Position numbers and translations under genes: made by a program
Shown here: piece by piece, positions 22,741 through 33,740 of the stretch
Numbering within the stretch: the stretch's first letter is position 1
How the letters are laid out: each line of letters begins with the position of its first letter
Notes under the pieces: generated by a model
Databases searched by the model: none
What the model was told of the DNA's origin: nothing
The model's input: only the letters and a program-made list of their open reading frames with translations
NCBI RefSeq assembly: GCF_047511655.1
Contig: NC_133394.1
Coordinates: 144,311,343-144,375,342 of the forward strand
Direction of reading: 5' to 3'
Length of the DNA: 64,000 bases
Source of the DNA: Castor canadensis
Lineage: Eukaryota; Chordata; Mammalia; Rodentia; Castoridae

Positions 22741-23372
22741 TCACAGTTCATCATCTTCTGATATGGAGTCTAGGTAATCCGTGTCAACATAGAGGAGAAA
22801 TCCAGAGAATAAGCTGTCTGCCCAACCTGGGTCTGAGAAGAGGCCATTCTGGTCATTGAAGAAGATCTCCAGCCAGACTTCATCTTCTGGCTGCAGGTAG
22901 ATGACTGTGGACCCAGAAGCCACATCATGGTTCCCCGTGTTGGCATCGAAGGTCCTTATCCGGTATTGTCCATTGTGGACCAGCCCTATTGCAAGGTGCT
23001 TATTGGCCAATGTGATATCATAAGAAAAGTAATAAATGCCTGGGAAAGCACAGATGAACTTCCCCGTGGCAGGGTTGTAGTGCTCCCCCTCGTTGAAGAG
23101 GACCTTGTTAAATATTATTGGTAGTCTTTCTTCTGGGTAGCTGGTTGTGATGCCAACAGAAAAGGCTGATTTGAGAACGATGCTTCCACATCTGCACATT
23201 CCAGGCAGTCCTGGGTCCCCTTGGTCTCCTCGGTCTCCCTTTGGTCCAGGAGGCCCAACTGGACCTACTTCTCCTTTCTCTCCCTCTGGTCCCATGGGTC
23301 CTTTCTTCCCAGTCTCTCCTTGATCCCCTTTCTCTCCAGCAAGACCCAAGGGTCCAGTCTTACCTCTTAGAC
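22741..23372 (-). CDS. C1QTNF7: C1QTNF7 (CTRP7), last coding exon: collagen part and C1q domain
   Basis: The exon starts after a 'ttttgaag' acceptor (AG complements 23373-23374) in the middle of the codon for Gly80 and runs to TGA at 22741-22743. Joined to 29866-30103 it gives 870 bases, 289 residues, the length of mammalian C1QTNF7. Encoded here are the rest of the Gly-X-Y collagen region (to about residue 137), a CRC linker (Cys139, Cys141), and a C1q globular domain from about residue 145 to 280 with the family's aromatic and glycine landmarks ([38 protein letters not shown]). The tail is acidic (EDDEL). C1q/TNF-related proteins are secreted trimers, and CTRP7 is described as an adipokine-like factor affecting metabolism. 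No frameshift or stop is seen; codon use and reading frame look fully constrained. Confidence 0.97.
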
Positions 23373-23789
23373 CTTCAAAAAGAGATTATAGTTGAATGAA
23401 TAGCTTCTTGAAAGAATCACAATCAGCATACTTACACAGTCTCAGCACACCCAAGCTTTGTCTTTCCATCAACCTTGAGAACATACTACTAAATGATAAA
23501 TCCTTTTAAAAAATCAATGATGTAGTAAAGATGAAAATAGATTATTTTAAATCAGAATTTCATTAGGTCCTGACTAATTAAAATAATTAACTATCATTTT
23601 GACGATGGATTATCTGCTGCTCAATTATGCACATCCAGGTACTGGTCACTATGGGAATAATTCAATGAGAAGGATGATTTTGTTCCCCACAGTGGATTCA
23701 TAAGGACAAATACACCAAACAAATCTTTAGAGACTATTTAGTTTCATGCCCCATTCTATTTCTGTTAGTATAAAACACACAATTAGGTG

Positions 23790-24130
23790 TGCTTACATTT
23801 ATCAACAATTTTCTATGTACCAGGAATACCATTAACTCTTTTATTTGCATGTGTTCCTTATTTAAATCTCACAATGACTTTATGAACTAAGAGTTACCAT
23901 TACTTCCTTGCAGATGAGGAAATTGAACCAAGGAGAAGTTATTTTGTTTAAGAGGACAGGATGAAGGCTGGAGGCATGGCTCAAGTGGCAGAGTGCCTAC
24001 CTAACAAGCATGAGGCCCTGAGTTCAACCCTCAGTACCACCCCCCCAAAAAAAAAAAAACAAGAGGACGATGATTAGTGAGTGATGGAGCTGCAATCTGA
24101 ACTTATGCCTCCCTTACTTGGTTGCCTTCC
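23790..24130 (-). repeat. MIR, split by an ID-like SINE
   Basis: Antisense MIR: 'ttctatgtaccaggaatacc', 'ttatttaaatctcacaatgactttatgaactaagagttacc', 'gcagatgaggaaattgaacc' before the SINE, then 'gtgagtgatggagctgcaatctgaac' after it. The SINE at 23966-24060 interrupts the match. Confidence 0.7.
23966..24060 (+). repeat. ID-like SINE with target-site duplication
   Basis: A full ID-like monomer, 'ggctggaggcatggctcaag', then 'tggcagagtgcc' and 'gaggccctgagttcaaccctcagtacc', ends in A13. It has RNA polymerase III A-box and B-box-like segments. 'aagaggacaggatga' at 23950 reappears as 'aagaggacgatga' at 24061, an imperfect target-site duplication inside the MIR. Confidence 0.9.
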
Positions 24131-25334
24131 TTGCCATATTGATGGCTTAATATGCTATAATAAAAAAATGATGATTGCCAGCACCATGCAGTAATTTATT
24201 TTTTGGAAGAGTAAACCTCATTCTAGATAGGTGAAGAAACATGCTTCTGTAGTAAGGTTAGGACTAAAATCCAATCCTTCCTAGTCTAATTTTATGGTAA
24301 GAGGCCATAAAAATGCCTCTTACCTTTGGGGCTGGACTCAAAAATCCCAGTTCTGGTGGGGTCTGCACTATATGGTTTTATCCTTTTAGGAAAGGCCATT
24401 AATTTCTCTGGGTTTCCTTATATACAGAAAAGACATAGTAACTGTGAAAGGATTTCAGCAAATTTGGTCACCACACAGGATTATTTTTGGATGTCCAAAT
24501 CTTATTTTTGCAGATCAACTAGACGCCAAATGCAGAGAAAAGGTGAGTTTGGTGAGAGTAATAAACAAAATATGCTTATTTTTAAGCAGCAATGACTGAG
24601 TATCATAAAAAGGATGTTTCATTTTTTATGACTAAATCCATTTAATAAATAGTACTTGTATAAAGATACTTTCCCAAAGGTATCTAAATTATTAGTAACC
24701 TGTAATGTACTAATTACTAATGTAATTTGTAGTCAGGGAAATATACTGCTGATGCATAGCTTCACTTTTAACTATGTTTTTGTTCTCAAGAAATTTTATT
24801 AAGCTAAGTCTTTTTATCTTTAGATTGCTTTGATATTATTTATTTAAAAGTTGCACGTAAGTCAATGTGTGAATGTGATAATTTGACCCTTTTTTCAGTT
24901 AATTGGCAAAGTAATCATGGAGAGTTCTGGGTCATGTAAATTTTAGGAGAATTGAAGCTTTACTGTTAAAATATCAGCACTATGTTTTGATAATTTTGGA
25001 AAGTAGTTGTTTAATAATTTATGACACATACTGATCACTAATAGTGAATGTCACCCTTTCTTGGTGAGCTAGGATCAGTGTTCTTACTGATCTCTGTCCT
25101 GTCCTCTAGCTGCAGATGTTTTTTTGCTGCTAAATTGAAACTCTACTAGTCCCAGCAAGAACACATTCTGATACTTATTTCTTGAAATAAGGTCAAAAGA
25201 GTCTGAAATTTCCTTTTTTTGGGTAGAAATAGCATATGAATACTATTTGTTGTTAAATTTACTGCAGAATCAAAGACTGCAATTCCTAAATTGGTATTTT
25301 ATCTTCAGTAGGAGCTTAACTTTTCTGTCTTCTT

Positions 25335-25422
25335 TTTTTCTTTTTTGACTGCACTGGGGTTTGAACTCAGGACTTTGCACTTTCTAGGCAGGCACTCTAC
25401 CACTTGAGCTACTCCGCCAGCC
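25335..25422 (-). repeat. ID-like SINE with exact 14-bp target-site duplication
   Basis: The complement of the ID-like monomer: 'ctggggtttgaactcagg', 'ctttctaggcaggcactctaccacttgagc', 'tccgccagcc'. The 14-mer 'ttttctgtcttctt' is found at 25321-25334 and 25423-25436. The near-consensus sequence and exact duplication suggest a recent insertion. Confidence 0.92.
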
Positions 25423-26107
25423 TTTTCTGTCTTCTTCATTGATCTTTGACACATTAATAAAGTCATTTTGGTCTCAGTAACTATAAATAAGACTCAAGTC
25501 TTACTGCCTCTGTGATTTTGGGGAAGGCATTCCTTGCCTGGTTTCAAATGCTCCATTTGGAGTGTGGAGAAATTGGACTTAATCTACTCCAAACTTAGTG
25601 TCAAAGAAGTCAACAGTGACTCTGCAGTCTAGGATAAAACCTGTTTCAGCCATGGATTAGTTACTGAATCTGAAGAAGAAGCTTGATCTCTCTGGCTTTA
25701 GCTTCCCAGACCTTGAAGTGAAGATTTGGACTAGATTGCTTGAGGGCACAAAAAAAATTCATTGAGACCAAATAAGAAGCACAGGAATGCAAATTAAAAA
25801 AAACCAGGGATAATCACAACACATTGATTTTTTATGATAATACTTACTTAATGTGCTGAACTGCTGAGTGATAGATAGTCATGGACTAATCATTTATATT
25901 AATTCTTCCTTTGTGCATAAAGAATTTGTCCATAAGCTAAGGGCCTACACATTAAGACTAGGACGAAGGAACGAATCATTCTCCATCTCCTTAGTCAGAT
26001 ATACGCTTGAATAGAGAATTAAGGGTCAGTCTATGATTAAGTAGTACAGCTTTGACAGAATTTTCCATGAACTGTATTTACCCAGGTTACCTGTTCAGTG
26101 TCATTGT

Positions 26108-26727
26108 ACCCTTCCTTCCTTCCTTCCCTTCTTCCTTCCTTCCTTCCTTCCCTCCCTCCTTCCTTCCTTCCTTCCCTTCCCCCTTCCTTTCTTCCCTCTC
26201 TCCTTCCTTCCTCCCTTTGTTCTCTCCCTCCCTCCTTCCTTCCTTACTTCCTTCCTCCCTCCCTCCTTCCTTCCTTCCCTCCTTCCCTTCCCCCTTCCTT
26301 CCTTCCCTCCCTCCTTCCTTCCTTCCCTCCTTCCCTTCCCCCTTCCTTCCTTCCCTCCCTCCTTCCTTCCTTCCCTCCTTCCCTTCCCCCTTCCTTCCGT
26401 CCCTCCCTCCTTCCTTCCTTTCCTCCTTCCCTTCCCCCTTCCTTTCTTCCCTCTCTCCTTCCTTCCTCCCTTTGTTCTCTCCCTCCCTCCCTCCTTCCTT
26501 CCTTCCTTCCTTCCCTTCTTCCTTCCTTCCTTCCCTCCCTCCTTCCTTCCTTCCTCCTTCCCTTCCCCCTTCCTTTCTTCCCTCTCTCCTTCCTTCCTGC
26601 CTTTGTTCTCTCCCTCCCTCCTTCCTTCCTTCCTCCCTTCCTCCCTCCCTCCTTCCTTCCTTCCTCCTTCCCTCCCTTCTTTCTTCCTCCCTCCTTCTTT
26701 CCTTCCTTCCTTCCTTCCTCCACCCAT
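26108..26727. repeat. Polypyrimidine tandem array with 48-bp sub-period
   Basis: About 620 bases of almost pure C/T on the plus strand, made of CCTT and CCCT units. The marker 'cccttccccc' begins at 26285, 26333, 26381 and 26429, exactly 48 bases apart. A second marker, 'tttgttctctccc', begins at about 26216, 26471 and 26602. In C1QTNF7 pre-mRNA it is a polypurine tract. Long open frames in several phases follow from the absence of stops in C/T-only DNA. Confidence 0.97.
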
Positions 26728-27557
26728 CCACCTATGGATTTATGCATGCATGCATGTGTAGACCATTTAATATTTAGTGACCATCCACTATATGCCAGCC
26801 ACTGTAGTAGGGACTAAGAGTGACATTGGCTTGCATGACAACTTCCTCCTCTTCAAGTTTGCTGTTACTACTTATTGCTTTGTGCTCTGTAAATATTGGT
26901 CACAGCTATACTCATTAATACCTACATCTATATATTAAACTGAAGTGAGGAATCATTTTATGAGATAGTTCTAGTGATATTTAAGATATTTATGGGGACA
27001 CACATTCAGATTTAATTAAATGTCAATAATATGCTATAATAATAATTACTACAGAGCAGTGAGAGTGATATTTTTATGGAAAATTGATAATTTGGTGTAA
27101 TGAACTCTACATATCAAGTTTAGGGCAGGGAAGATGATTCTTCCTGGACTTGGTTGGGATGGCTATGGTGGGTGGGTTCACTAAGGGCACACAAGTGAAA
27201 AGATCAATGCCATTAAAGGGAAAACAGACCAGAGGCTCCAAGTCCTGGTGTGCTCACTTGCAGCCGCACTGAAAACGTGTCCCCAGAGCCCAAGGGAATA
27301 GTTCCTGCAAGTTTCTGTGTTAGGTTTGCTTCTCCTCACTGATCCCGTAGTCATTCTACCCTTTTCTTTCTGAGCTGTTATATATCTTGATATATATGTG
27401 TATATAGGATTTAAATAATTTCAAGTTGGGAAATTCACTTTAATTTTGGATCTCATTTTTTTACCCATAGCTTTATTCTTATTGCTAATTGAAATTATTG
27501 CTAATTATAATGGTATATATTAAATATTTTATAAATATTACAAATATTATAAGGTTC

Positions 27558-27690
27558 CTGGACTGGGGCTGTGTCTGAAGTGGCAAGAATGCCTGCCTGC
27601 TAAGTACAAAGCTCCAAATTCAAACCCCAGGACTGCCAAAATAAAATGAAATAGAATAAAGTAAAACAAAACAAAACGAAGAATAAAACA
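27558..27690 (+). repeat. ID-like SINE with (AAAAC)n tail
   Basis: 'ctggggctgtgtctgaagtggcaagaatgcctgcctgctaag', 'ttcaaaccccaggactgcc' followed by A-rich (TAAA) and (AAAC) units. Confidence 0.8.
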
Positions 27691-27724
27691 GAAGTGCCTG
27701 ATGTGTAGCAATAGCTTTCACTGG

Positions 27725-27862
27725 GGGCTGTGAACTCAGCCACTCTACTTGGGCCACAGCCTTACTCCTTTTGCTTTTTCAGATAGGGTCTTGTGTTTTT
27801 GCGTGGACCGACCTCGAACCTTGACTCTCTTTTCTCTGTCTCTGGGATTATATAGAAGCACC
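27725..27862 (-). repeat. Degenerate dimeric B1-ID SINE
   Basis: The complement of an ID-like end ('gtgaactcagccactctacttgggccacagcc') is followed by a B1-like antisense part ('cagatagggtcttgtgtttttgcgtgg', 'tctctgggattata'). It is truncated and diverged. Confidence 0.55.
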
Positions 27863-28029
27863 CAGCAATGATCTAAACAGACGTCATCATTATGCCATAC
27901 ACATGACCTCCCCTGCACAAATGTCTCATTCTCAAGGCAAGCAGTGTCTTGTTGATGATTGTGTTTACAGTGTCTAGGGCGTGTTCTCAAGCAGGGACAA
28001 TTTTGCACTGCCTACTTCCTGTGCAAGGG

Positions 28030-28180
28030 ACAGACAGCAATGCTGAAGACATTTTTGGATGTCACAGTGGAGAGGGGTGCCACTGATGTCTAGGGTGATG
28101 CACCAAACATCTTTTAGGGCACAGAATATCCACTCCACAGTAAATAACTATCCAGCCCCAATGGTCTTTAGTGAGAAGTT
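28030..28180 (+). repeat. MER20-like relic
   Basis: 'gaagacatttttggatgtcacagtgg', 'gtgccactgatgtctagggtgatgcaccaaacatctttta', 'gggcacagaatatccactccacagtaaataactatccagcccc' and 'agtgagaagtt' follow the MER20 order. Confidence 0.65.
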
Positions 28181-28399
28181 AAGACGCGTTGGCGCAGAAC
28201 AAAACAGCTCTGAATGACTATTGCTTGGATGTGTGGGGTAGAGTTGGCCCCACATGAGGTTAAAACCATAGCAATTCTGAACAACTAATTCAATCTGAAG
28301 TGACACTAGAATTATCTCATGAAAAGGATTAATAATTTTTAGTTTACTATATGGCTTTGGGTAGTCAAATTTTATCTGTGACCCATATTTGCAGATCAA

Positions 28400-28650
28400 A
28401 ATATAAGGACCACTAATATTTGTGAAGTGCTTACTATATGGCAGTTATACTTGGAGTATAACTCCAAGTTATACTTGGAGTGTTTTGCATGCCTTATTGC
28501 TCTTACACCTCACAATTGCCCTTACTATCACCAATTTACAAATGAGGAAACTGAGGCTTAAAAAGGCTATTTGCTTAAGGATACTAAGTTAAGTAATTGG
28601 AGTCAAAACTTCATCCTAAATCTTTCTGACTCCAGTGCTTGCTATATTGT
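28400..28650 (-). repeat. MIR with an internal small hairpin duplication
   Basis: Antisense MIR: 'gaagtgcttactatatggca', 'cttacacctcacaattgccc', 'atttacaaatgaggaaactgaggctta', 'tctgactccagtgcttg'. Between 28445 and 28481 a 13-mer occurs twice, with its inverted copy between. Confidence 0.8.
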
Positions 28651-29865
28651 TACTTCCAGACACTGTAAATTAAAAGTGTCGGTAATATATAACTGCAATC
28701 CTGGTGTTGTTACCAAATTTCAAGGATATTCAATAATTGTGGCTCAGTGATAACTTGTATTCATAAACAGATGCCTTTGAAAAATGATGATTATGCTCTG
28801 AATTCAAGGGTCTTTATCTGATGCTGAACCTGGAGGCTCTTTATCTAATACAGAGCAACGTTCATAGATCCAGCAGCTATTGACTTGCCAAATGTTTTCT
28901 GCATGGGAAATTCGTATCTGATTAACATCTGATGATCTGAATATTTATTATAATATTGTCCCACAGTAAATCAGGTGTGATGACTAGATAGAGGCACAGT
29001 TCTTAGATCTATTGATTTGTTTCCTTCCTGTCTTTTGTCTCAAGTTTTGCACTTAGAAACTTGTTTTCAAAGATTGATTCCAAATTCCTTCCTCTTTTAG
29101 AGTTAACACAGCCGCTGTAGAATTTCAATTCGGTTTACTCTAAAGGACTTGCAGAGTCTGGCAACCTTCCCGGGCCAACTTATATGTTGGAGAGCAAGTG
29201 AAAATTACCAGAGGTTTAGGGGATAATTGTGTTATTGTAAAGGCCTATGAGAAATCTAAGTTTTGGCTGCTACAGGACAGGTAGGAAAGTGGTGAGCCAG
29301 AAAAGCTCATCACTGTACCCTGCTATTTTCATTTCATCTGAGAAAAATAAAATCTAGGAGCCCCTCAGTATCTTCATGCAGGATATCTGCTCCGAGCAGG
29401 ATGAAACTGGACATCAGGTTTCCCATTCCTGCCTCTGCTCAGTCAGCACATCTTTCCTCCTGTCCATCTGCCCATTTGTCTCTCCATGCACGCACACACC
29501 CAGCCATTGTCTGGAGCTGGAAGAACCCAGTGGTTCTAAACATTGGATGTTTGATTCTAGCTCTGGCAGTCAGGAGCAGTGCACGTCCATCCAGGACCGT
29601 CTCCAGTAATCCATTTAATCACAGCATGGTTCATTCTTCTCGCCTTCCTTATGTAATAACGTCCACCCGAAAGGGCTGTCACTACAGTGGAGTGAAGATA
29701 GAGGCAGTGTCTGAAGATAGTAAGGGCTCAATAAATTGTTATGATTAATGGTGAAGTAGAGAAGGGATTTACAGAGCAATTCGCAGTAGAAGAAGAAACA
29801 AAGAAGGGAGTGGTTTTTAAGGTGGGGGAGGAAGCAGGGATGCTTTATGGAACTTCAGTCATTAC

Positions 29866-30103
29866 CTGCAGTGCCCTTTTCACCCTTTTCTCCTTTCCTG
29901 CCGTCTCTACCGTCTCTTCCTGGAAAGCCGATGCGACCATGGGGTCCAGGGGAACCGTTTGCTCCAGGGGGTCCTGGAGGTCCAGGTAAGCCAGGGATGC
30001 TACAGATATACCTCGGGGAGTAGTTCTCTCCTTTGGCCTGATTGCCTCGCGGTTGTCCACTTGCACAAATGGCGAAACTTGTAACATAGAGCAAGACAAA
30101 CAT
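29866..30103 (-). CDS. C1QTNF7: C1QTNF7 (CTRP7), first coding exon: signal peptide and start of collagen region
   Basis: ATG complements 30101-30103, and the first residues [16 protein letters not shown] form a typical cleavable signal peptide. The mature N-terminal segment carries one cysteine (Cys34) before the Gly-X-Y repeats begin at about residue 38; such cysteines often link trimers in this family. The exon ends at a 'gcag|gtaatg' donor at 29866/29865. Its 5' border is an acceptor 'ctcttccag' whose AG complements 30112-30113, so the exon has only 8 untranslated bases. An upstream in-frame ATG near 30142 is intronic and therefore not the start. The promoter and 5' noncoding exon(s) lie further up, unidentified. 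Confidence 0.97.
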
Positions 30104-30369
30104 CTTTGGTTCTGGAAGAGAAACACATAGACATAAATGCATCCTCTCAGGGTGGGGGGTGTCATGATTTGTTCAGTCTAAACATGAAGATGGTCATTTA
30201 TACAAGTCACTTCAGTGTTTCCCCTCAAAATCCCATTGACATCTATTAATGCAGTATTGATACAGCGTCTTCAGTGTCCTACCCAGGGATTGATGTAGAG
30301 GACTGATGAAAGCAATTTCAAAATAAATCTGTTGCATTCATTCTGCAAGAATCAATGATAGACTTTGAA
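30104..30369 (-). other. C1QTNF7: 8 bases of 5' UTR, then intron upstream of the coding exon
   Basis: Bases 30104-30111 are the untranslated start of the exon. Beyond the acceptor the sequence is unique, with no further exon recognised. Confidence 0.6.
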
Positions 30370-30715
30370 AAAGGACCATTTCTTTTTGCAAAAGTAATGC
30401 GTTTTTAAAAAAAAATTGAAGATTAGAGATGCAAGTGAATAAGATAAATATTGGTGCTATGGTCACCACCCAGAGATAATTGCAGCTGAATATATACATC
30501 CTTTCAGTCTTTTTTGTTTATGTTATTGAGAAAAGTTATATCATGCCATGCTTACATTTTTTCCTTAATTTTTTTCACTTAGCATTACATTATAAATGTT
30601 TTGTTATGTTAAAAATCATTCATACTACTAAAATTATTGCATTCTTTGTGTATGTAATCACCCATTATAGACATTTATTTCCAGTGTTCTGCAACATAAA
30701 TACCATGCTTGATAG
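30370..30715 (-). repeat. Old L1 3' end (L1M type)
   Basis: Antisense pattern 'gtcaccacccagagataattgc', 'atatacatcctttcagtctttttt', 'tttttcacttagcattacattataaatg' and 'attatagacatttatttccagtgttc' is the common L1M 3' region read backwards. Confidence 0.6.
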
Positions 30716-31685
30716 ACATCATTGTAACTAATCCTTGTATGCTCCCATGATCACTTTTTAAAAGTTCATGGGCTTTTTGAAACTGGAAAAAGGGAGAGGC
30801 ATTTTTAGGAAAGCCATGTTTTTCACTTGATAACTATGTGTGATGCCAATTAGTGTTAAGTGGAGTACCGTGCATGTCCAGAGGGGAATCTCAAACTTTA
30901 ATTTAAAATCTGCAGGATATAATGCCGTGGTGTCCCATTAAGCCACTAGCACTGGGGGTCAATTAAAGAGCCGTATGACATTCAGCCATGTATGGCGCCA
31001 CATACTCTGAGAGAAGCAGGCAGCAGTCCTCTTCAGCTCTCATCTAATAGAATGGGTTCTCCCTCCACAGAGCCCAGCAGTCGCCAATACTGGGTCATCA
31101 ATTTATTAGCATGACATCCTGGCACATAGGCAGAGGGTGGAGGAGGTCTGGCATAGGCTGGAGATACCTCATTTTTTTTTTTTTTTTAGGGTAATGGACC
31201 TTAGGATAAACAGCTCCTTGAATGGAAGCACATGTACAAGTGGTTCTGTGGTTGTGTAAATGAGTAGTTTTTGGATGGTTGGACCTATGTTTTAATAAGA
31301 AATCTGTACAATGCTGATCTGGACTATATACTCCCAAGGGAAATATTTATAAAATATGTGAAAAGCAATCAGATAGAATTTCTTTTTTTTTGACAACCAC
31401 TGCAGAAAATTAAACAGGTACACTACACTGCTTTTATGATTCCCAAGAAGAAATTGCAAAATGTTGAAGTTAGACTTAGAATTGTGCCAGAGCATAGGAA
31501 TGACAAACTGAGGAAAATGCAGAGTGCTCATGAGATTTTGAAATAAGTCTGATTCCTAGAAATCTTATTAGTGAAAAGTTAAAGCAACTTATCCAAATAG
31601 AGGCTCTAAATCCTTGACCAAATCTCAGTTACTAGTACCCTACAAATTAACAAGAAGCATCAGGGTCTGTCTGCTGGACTGGACA
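30716..31685. other. Noncoding, no gene recognised
   Basis: Unique sequence with a T18 run near 31171-31188. The antisense open frames at 31098-31531 are short and unsupported. Confidence 0.5.
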
Positions 31686-32040
31686 TATAACACTATACTA
31701 GTCTAGTTTTTTCTACTATAATGAAATATTTGAGGCAAGGTACTTAAAAGAAAAGAGGTTTATTTAACTCACAGTTTTGGAGGCTGAGAATCCAAACCAT
31801 ATGCCGCTGACTCTGGCAAGGGCCCCTTTGTCTGCAACATGTGGCAAGAGAGAAAGCAGAGCAAAAAAAAAGTGGCCTGTCTTGCTACTTTCTAGTAGAC
31901 TCTATCCCCTAAAGCTCCCACCACCTCTTAATACACCCAAACTGGGGACCAAGCTTCTAAGTGTATCCCTTGGGGGATACACTTAATCCCTAACCAAACC
32001 AGGGCAAACCCAATCTCAAAATTATTGATCCTATTATTCA
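31686..32040 (-). repeat. MaLR-type LTR
   Basis: Antisense MaLR landmarks: 'ctactataatgaaatatttgaggcaaggtacttaaaag', 'gtttatttaactcacagttttggaggctgagaatcc', 'ctgactctggcaagggcc' and 'gctcccaccacctcttaatacaccc'. More conserved than the MLT1 copies and nearer the MST/ORR1-like branch, though I cannot fix the subfamily. Confidence 0.65.
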
Positions 32041-32865
32041 CGTGGGATTCAGGTACTTTCTGACAAGCACCATGGCTCTTATAATGCTACTAACCCTTCC
32101 AAAGAAGCCTCAGATGAAAGAAAATGGCAAGAATATTCTATCACACTCCTTGCCACAGTTAAAACTGGATGCATTGATTAAATTGCTAGTTCCTCTTTCT
32201 CAGAAAAGGCTGATTGGGGGAGACTTTGAGAAGGGTTGCAAAAGTGGAGACATGCTCAGAGAAGCTACTCAGAAGGAGATGTTTAGCTCACATGGGATAG
32301 AAGGCTGTGGGCAGAGGACAGGAGGTGTTTCTGTGAGGGCCATGAAATTATCTGGAGAGAAAGAAGTTTGGGCTGTGTCAGCTGGAGGAGGTGTGAGGGC
32401 ACAACAATGCCAGACGTCAGGGGAACAGTCTGGAAGAAGAGTGTGGTAAGGGTCTATCTGAGGGTGGACAGAGGAAGCAGAAGTTTTAATGATGTGATTG
32501 GAAGAAAGTATGTAACAGGGGCCCAAGGAAGGAATAAATTAAAACTGAGAGGATTTGTCATGAATGAATGGATTGCTTTTTTGTTGATGAATGCATAAGA
32601 ACATTGTCTGTATGATGGTCTAAATGCTGCAAGCATCCTCAATTGGAACTTTTTGAAAGGCACACAGAATTATTGTCCATTACCATTCCTCACCACACAG
32701 AACAACGTGTGGTGATATTGGGTGCTGTTATGTTGTATGGTAGTGATTGCTCAAGCCTGGGACTCAGTTCAGTAGACAGGGGCGTGTGGTGTACAATGGA
32801 AAACCACAGCGGCTCCCTCCCCAAATGGTTCTCATTTCACTTAAGAGCCTAAATCTTCTCGTTAC
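32041..32865. other. Noncoding, no gene recognised
   Basis: A 135-codon open frame at 32042-32449 partly overlaps the LTR edge, has no recognisable domain and is contradicted by overlapping frames on the other strand. Treated as unique noncoding DNA. Confidence 0.45.
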
Positions 32866-33480
32866 TTGGTACCATGGCCCTCCTTACTTTCCTGACTTCA
32901 TCTTCTATCTTCCCATCTTCTTGCTGCCAGTCACATTCCTTGGTTTTCCTCAAGACACTGGGTGTGCTCTGCCTTAGGGTCTTCACACATCTAAAACACT
33001 CTTCACCAACATGACCATCTGATTCCCTTTCTCCCCTCCCTTTCTTTTGTTAATTTATTTTTGGTGGTACTGGAATTTGAACTCAGGGCTTGATAGGCAA
33101 GCACTTTACCACTTATGCCACACCCTCAGCCTTTTTTTTGCCCCAGTTATTTTTCATATAGGGTCTCGAGCTTTTTGCCTCATACTGGCTTCAGATTGTG
33201 ATCCTCACACCTCTGCCTCCTACATAGCTGGGATTGCATATCAACACACCTGGCTTTTTTTGAGATACGGTCTTGGTAACTTTTGCTCAGGCTGCCTCAA
33301 ACTATGATCCTCCTTTGTCTACCTTCTGCATAACTGGAGGTGCCAGCATGCCCTGCCTCCTCCCTTCTTTCTTGAAGACTGCTCAAATGACATCTTGTCA
33401 TTGATTCCAATCTGCCTTTTCCATCCTCTGACTATCCCCTTCCTGCTCCATTTTTCTCAGACATCCCTAACTCACTAGAT
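32866..33480 (+). repeat. L2 fragment split by a trimeric SINE
   Basis: The sense text 'gccagtcacattccttggttttcctcaag', 'tgctctgccttagggtcttcacacatc', then after the SINE 'cttgaagactgctcaaatgacatcttgtcattgattcc' follows the L2 3' region. The SINE at 33056-33358 separates the two halves. Confidence 0.55.
33056..33358 (-). repeat. Trimeric B1-B1-ID SINE
   Basis: On the plus strand: an ID-like complement ('ggtactggaatttgaactcagggcttgataggcaagcactttaccactt'), a first B1-like complement ('catatagggtctcgagctttttgcctcatactggc', 'cctacatagctgggattgcat'), then a second ('gagatacggtcttggtaacttttgctcaggctg', 'tgcataactggaggtgccagcatgcc'). It inserted into an L2; pyrimidine-rich flanks ('cctccctttcttttg' and 'cctcccttctttcttg') are a likely degraded duplication. 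Confidence 0.85.
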
Positions 33481-33724
33481 TATCCCAGCTATGATAATTT
33501 TTAATAGCTATAAAAGATACAATTTGCACACTATAAAATTAACCAAAGTATGCAATTCAATGCGTGCAACTATAGAATATTTTAAAACCCCCCCAAAGAA
33601 AACTTACATCCATTAGCAGTCACTTCTCACACAATATGCTTTAAAGCATGGAATTGAATTATGCAAATTTATGTAGAATATGTTCTAAAAGGTACTTTTT
33701 CCATTTCTGTGCTTCTTCAGAGTT
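33481..33724 (-). repeat. Old L1 3' end fragment; target of the young L1
   Basis: 'tataaaagatacaatttgcacactataaaattaacc', 'gcgtgcaactatagaata' and 'cccccaaagaaaacttacatccattagcagtcac' correspond to antisense L1M 3' sequence. The young L1 integrated just after this fragment. Confidence 0.6.
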
Positions 33725-33740
33725 AGAAAACCAAAGCTTT

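Larger units (their letters stand above)
23373..29865 (-). other. C1QTNF7: C1QTNF7 intron between the two coding exons
   Basis: The 6493-base intron has GT at 29865-29864 (gtaatg) and AG at 23374-23373 on the minus strand, phase 1 (splitting Gly80). It contains MIR, ID-like and MER20-like repeats and the large pyrimidine array described separately. The remaining sequence, such as 24130-25320, 25440-26105 and 28660-29860, is AT-rich or unique with no extra exon that I can support. Confidence 0.9.

Noticed and set aside
26052..26817. Long open frames of 160-240 codons in several phases on both strands
   Set aside because: They lie in the C/T-only tandem array where stop codons cannot easily occur. 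The products are only Pro/Ser/Leu/Phe or Gly/Lys/Glu/Arg repeats.
29741..30165. Plus-strand and alternative minus-strand frames across the C1QTNF7 exon, including an in-frame ATG near 30142
   Set aside because: The acceptor at 30112-30113 places the upstream ATG in the intron; the start at 30103 gives a proper signal peptide.
32042..32449. 135-codon plus-strand open frame
   Set aside because: Begins at an LTR edge, has overlapping frames of similar length on the other strand, no domain.
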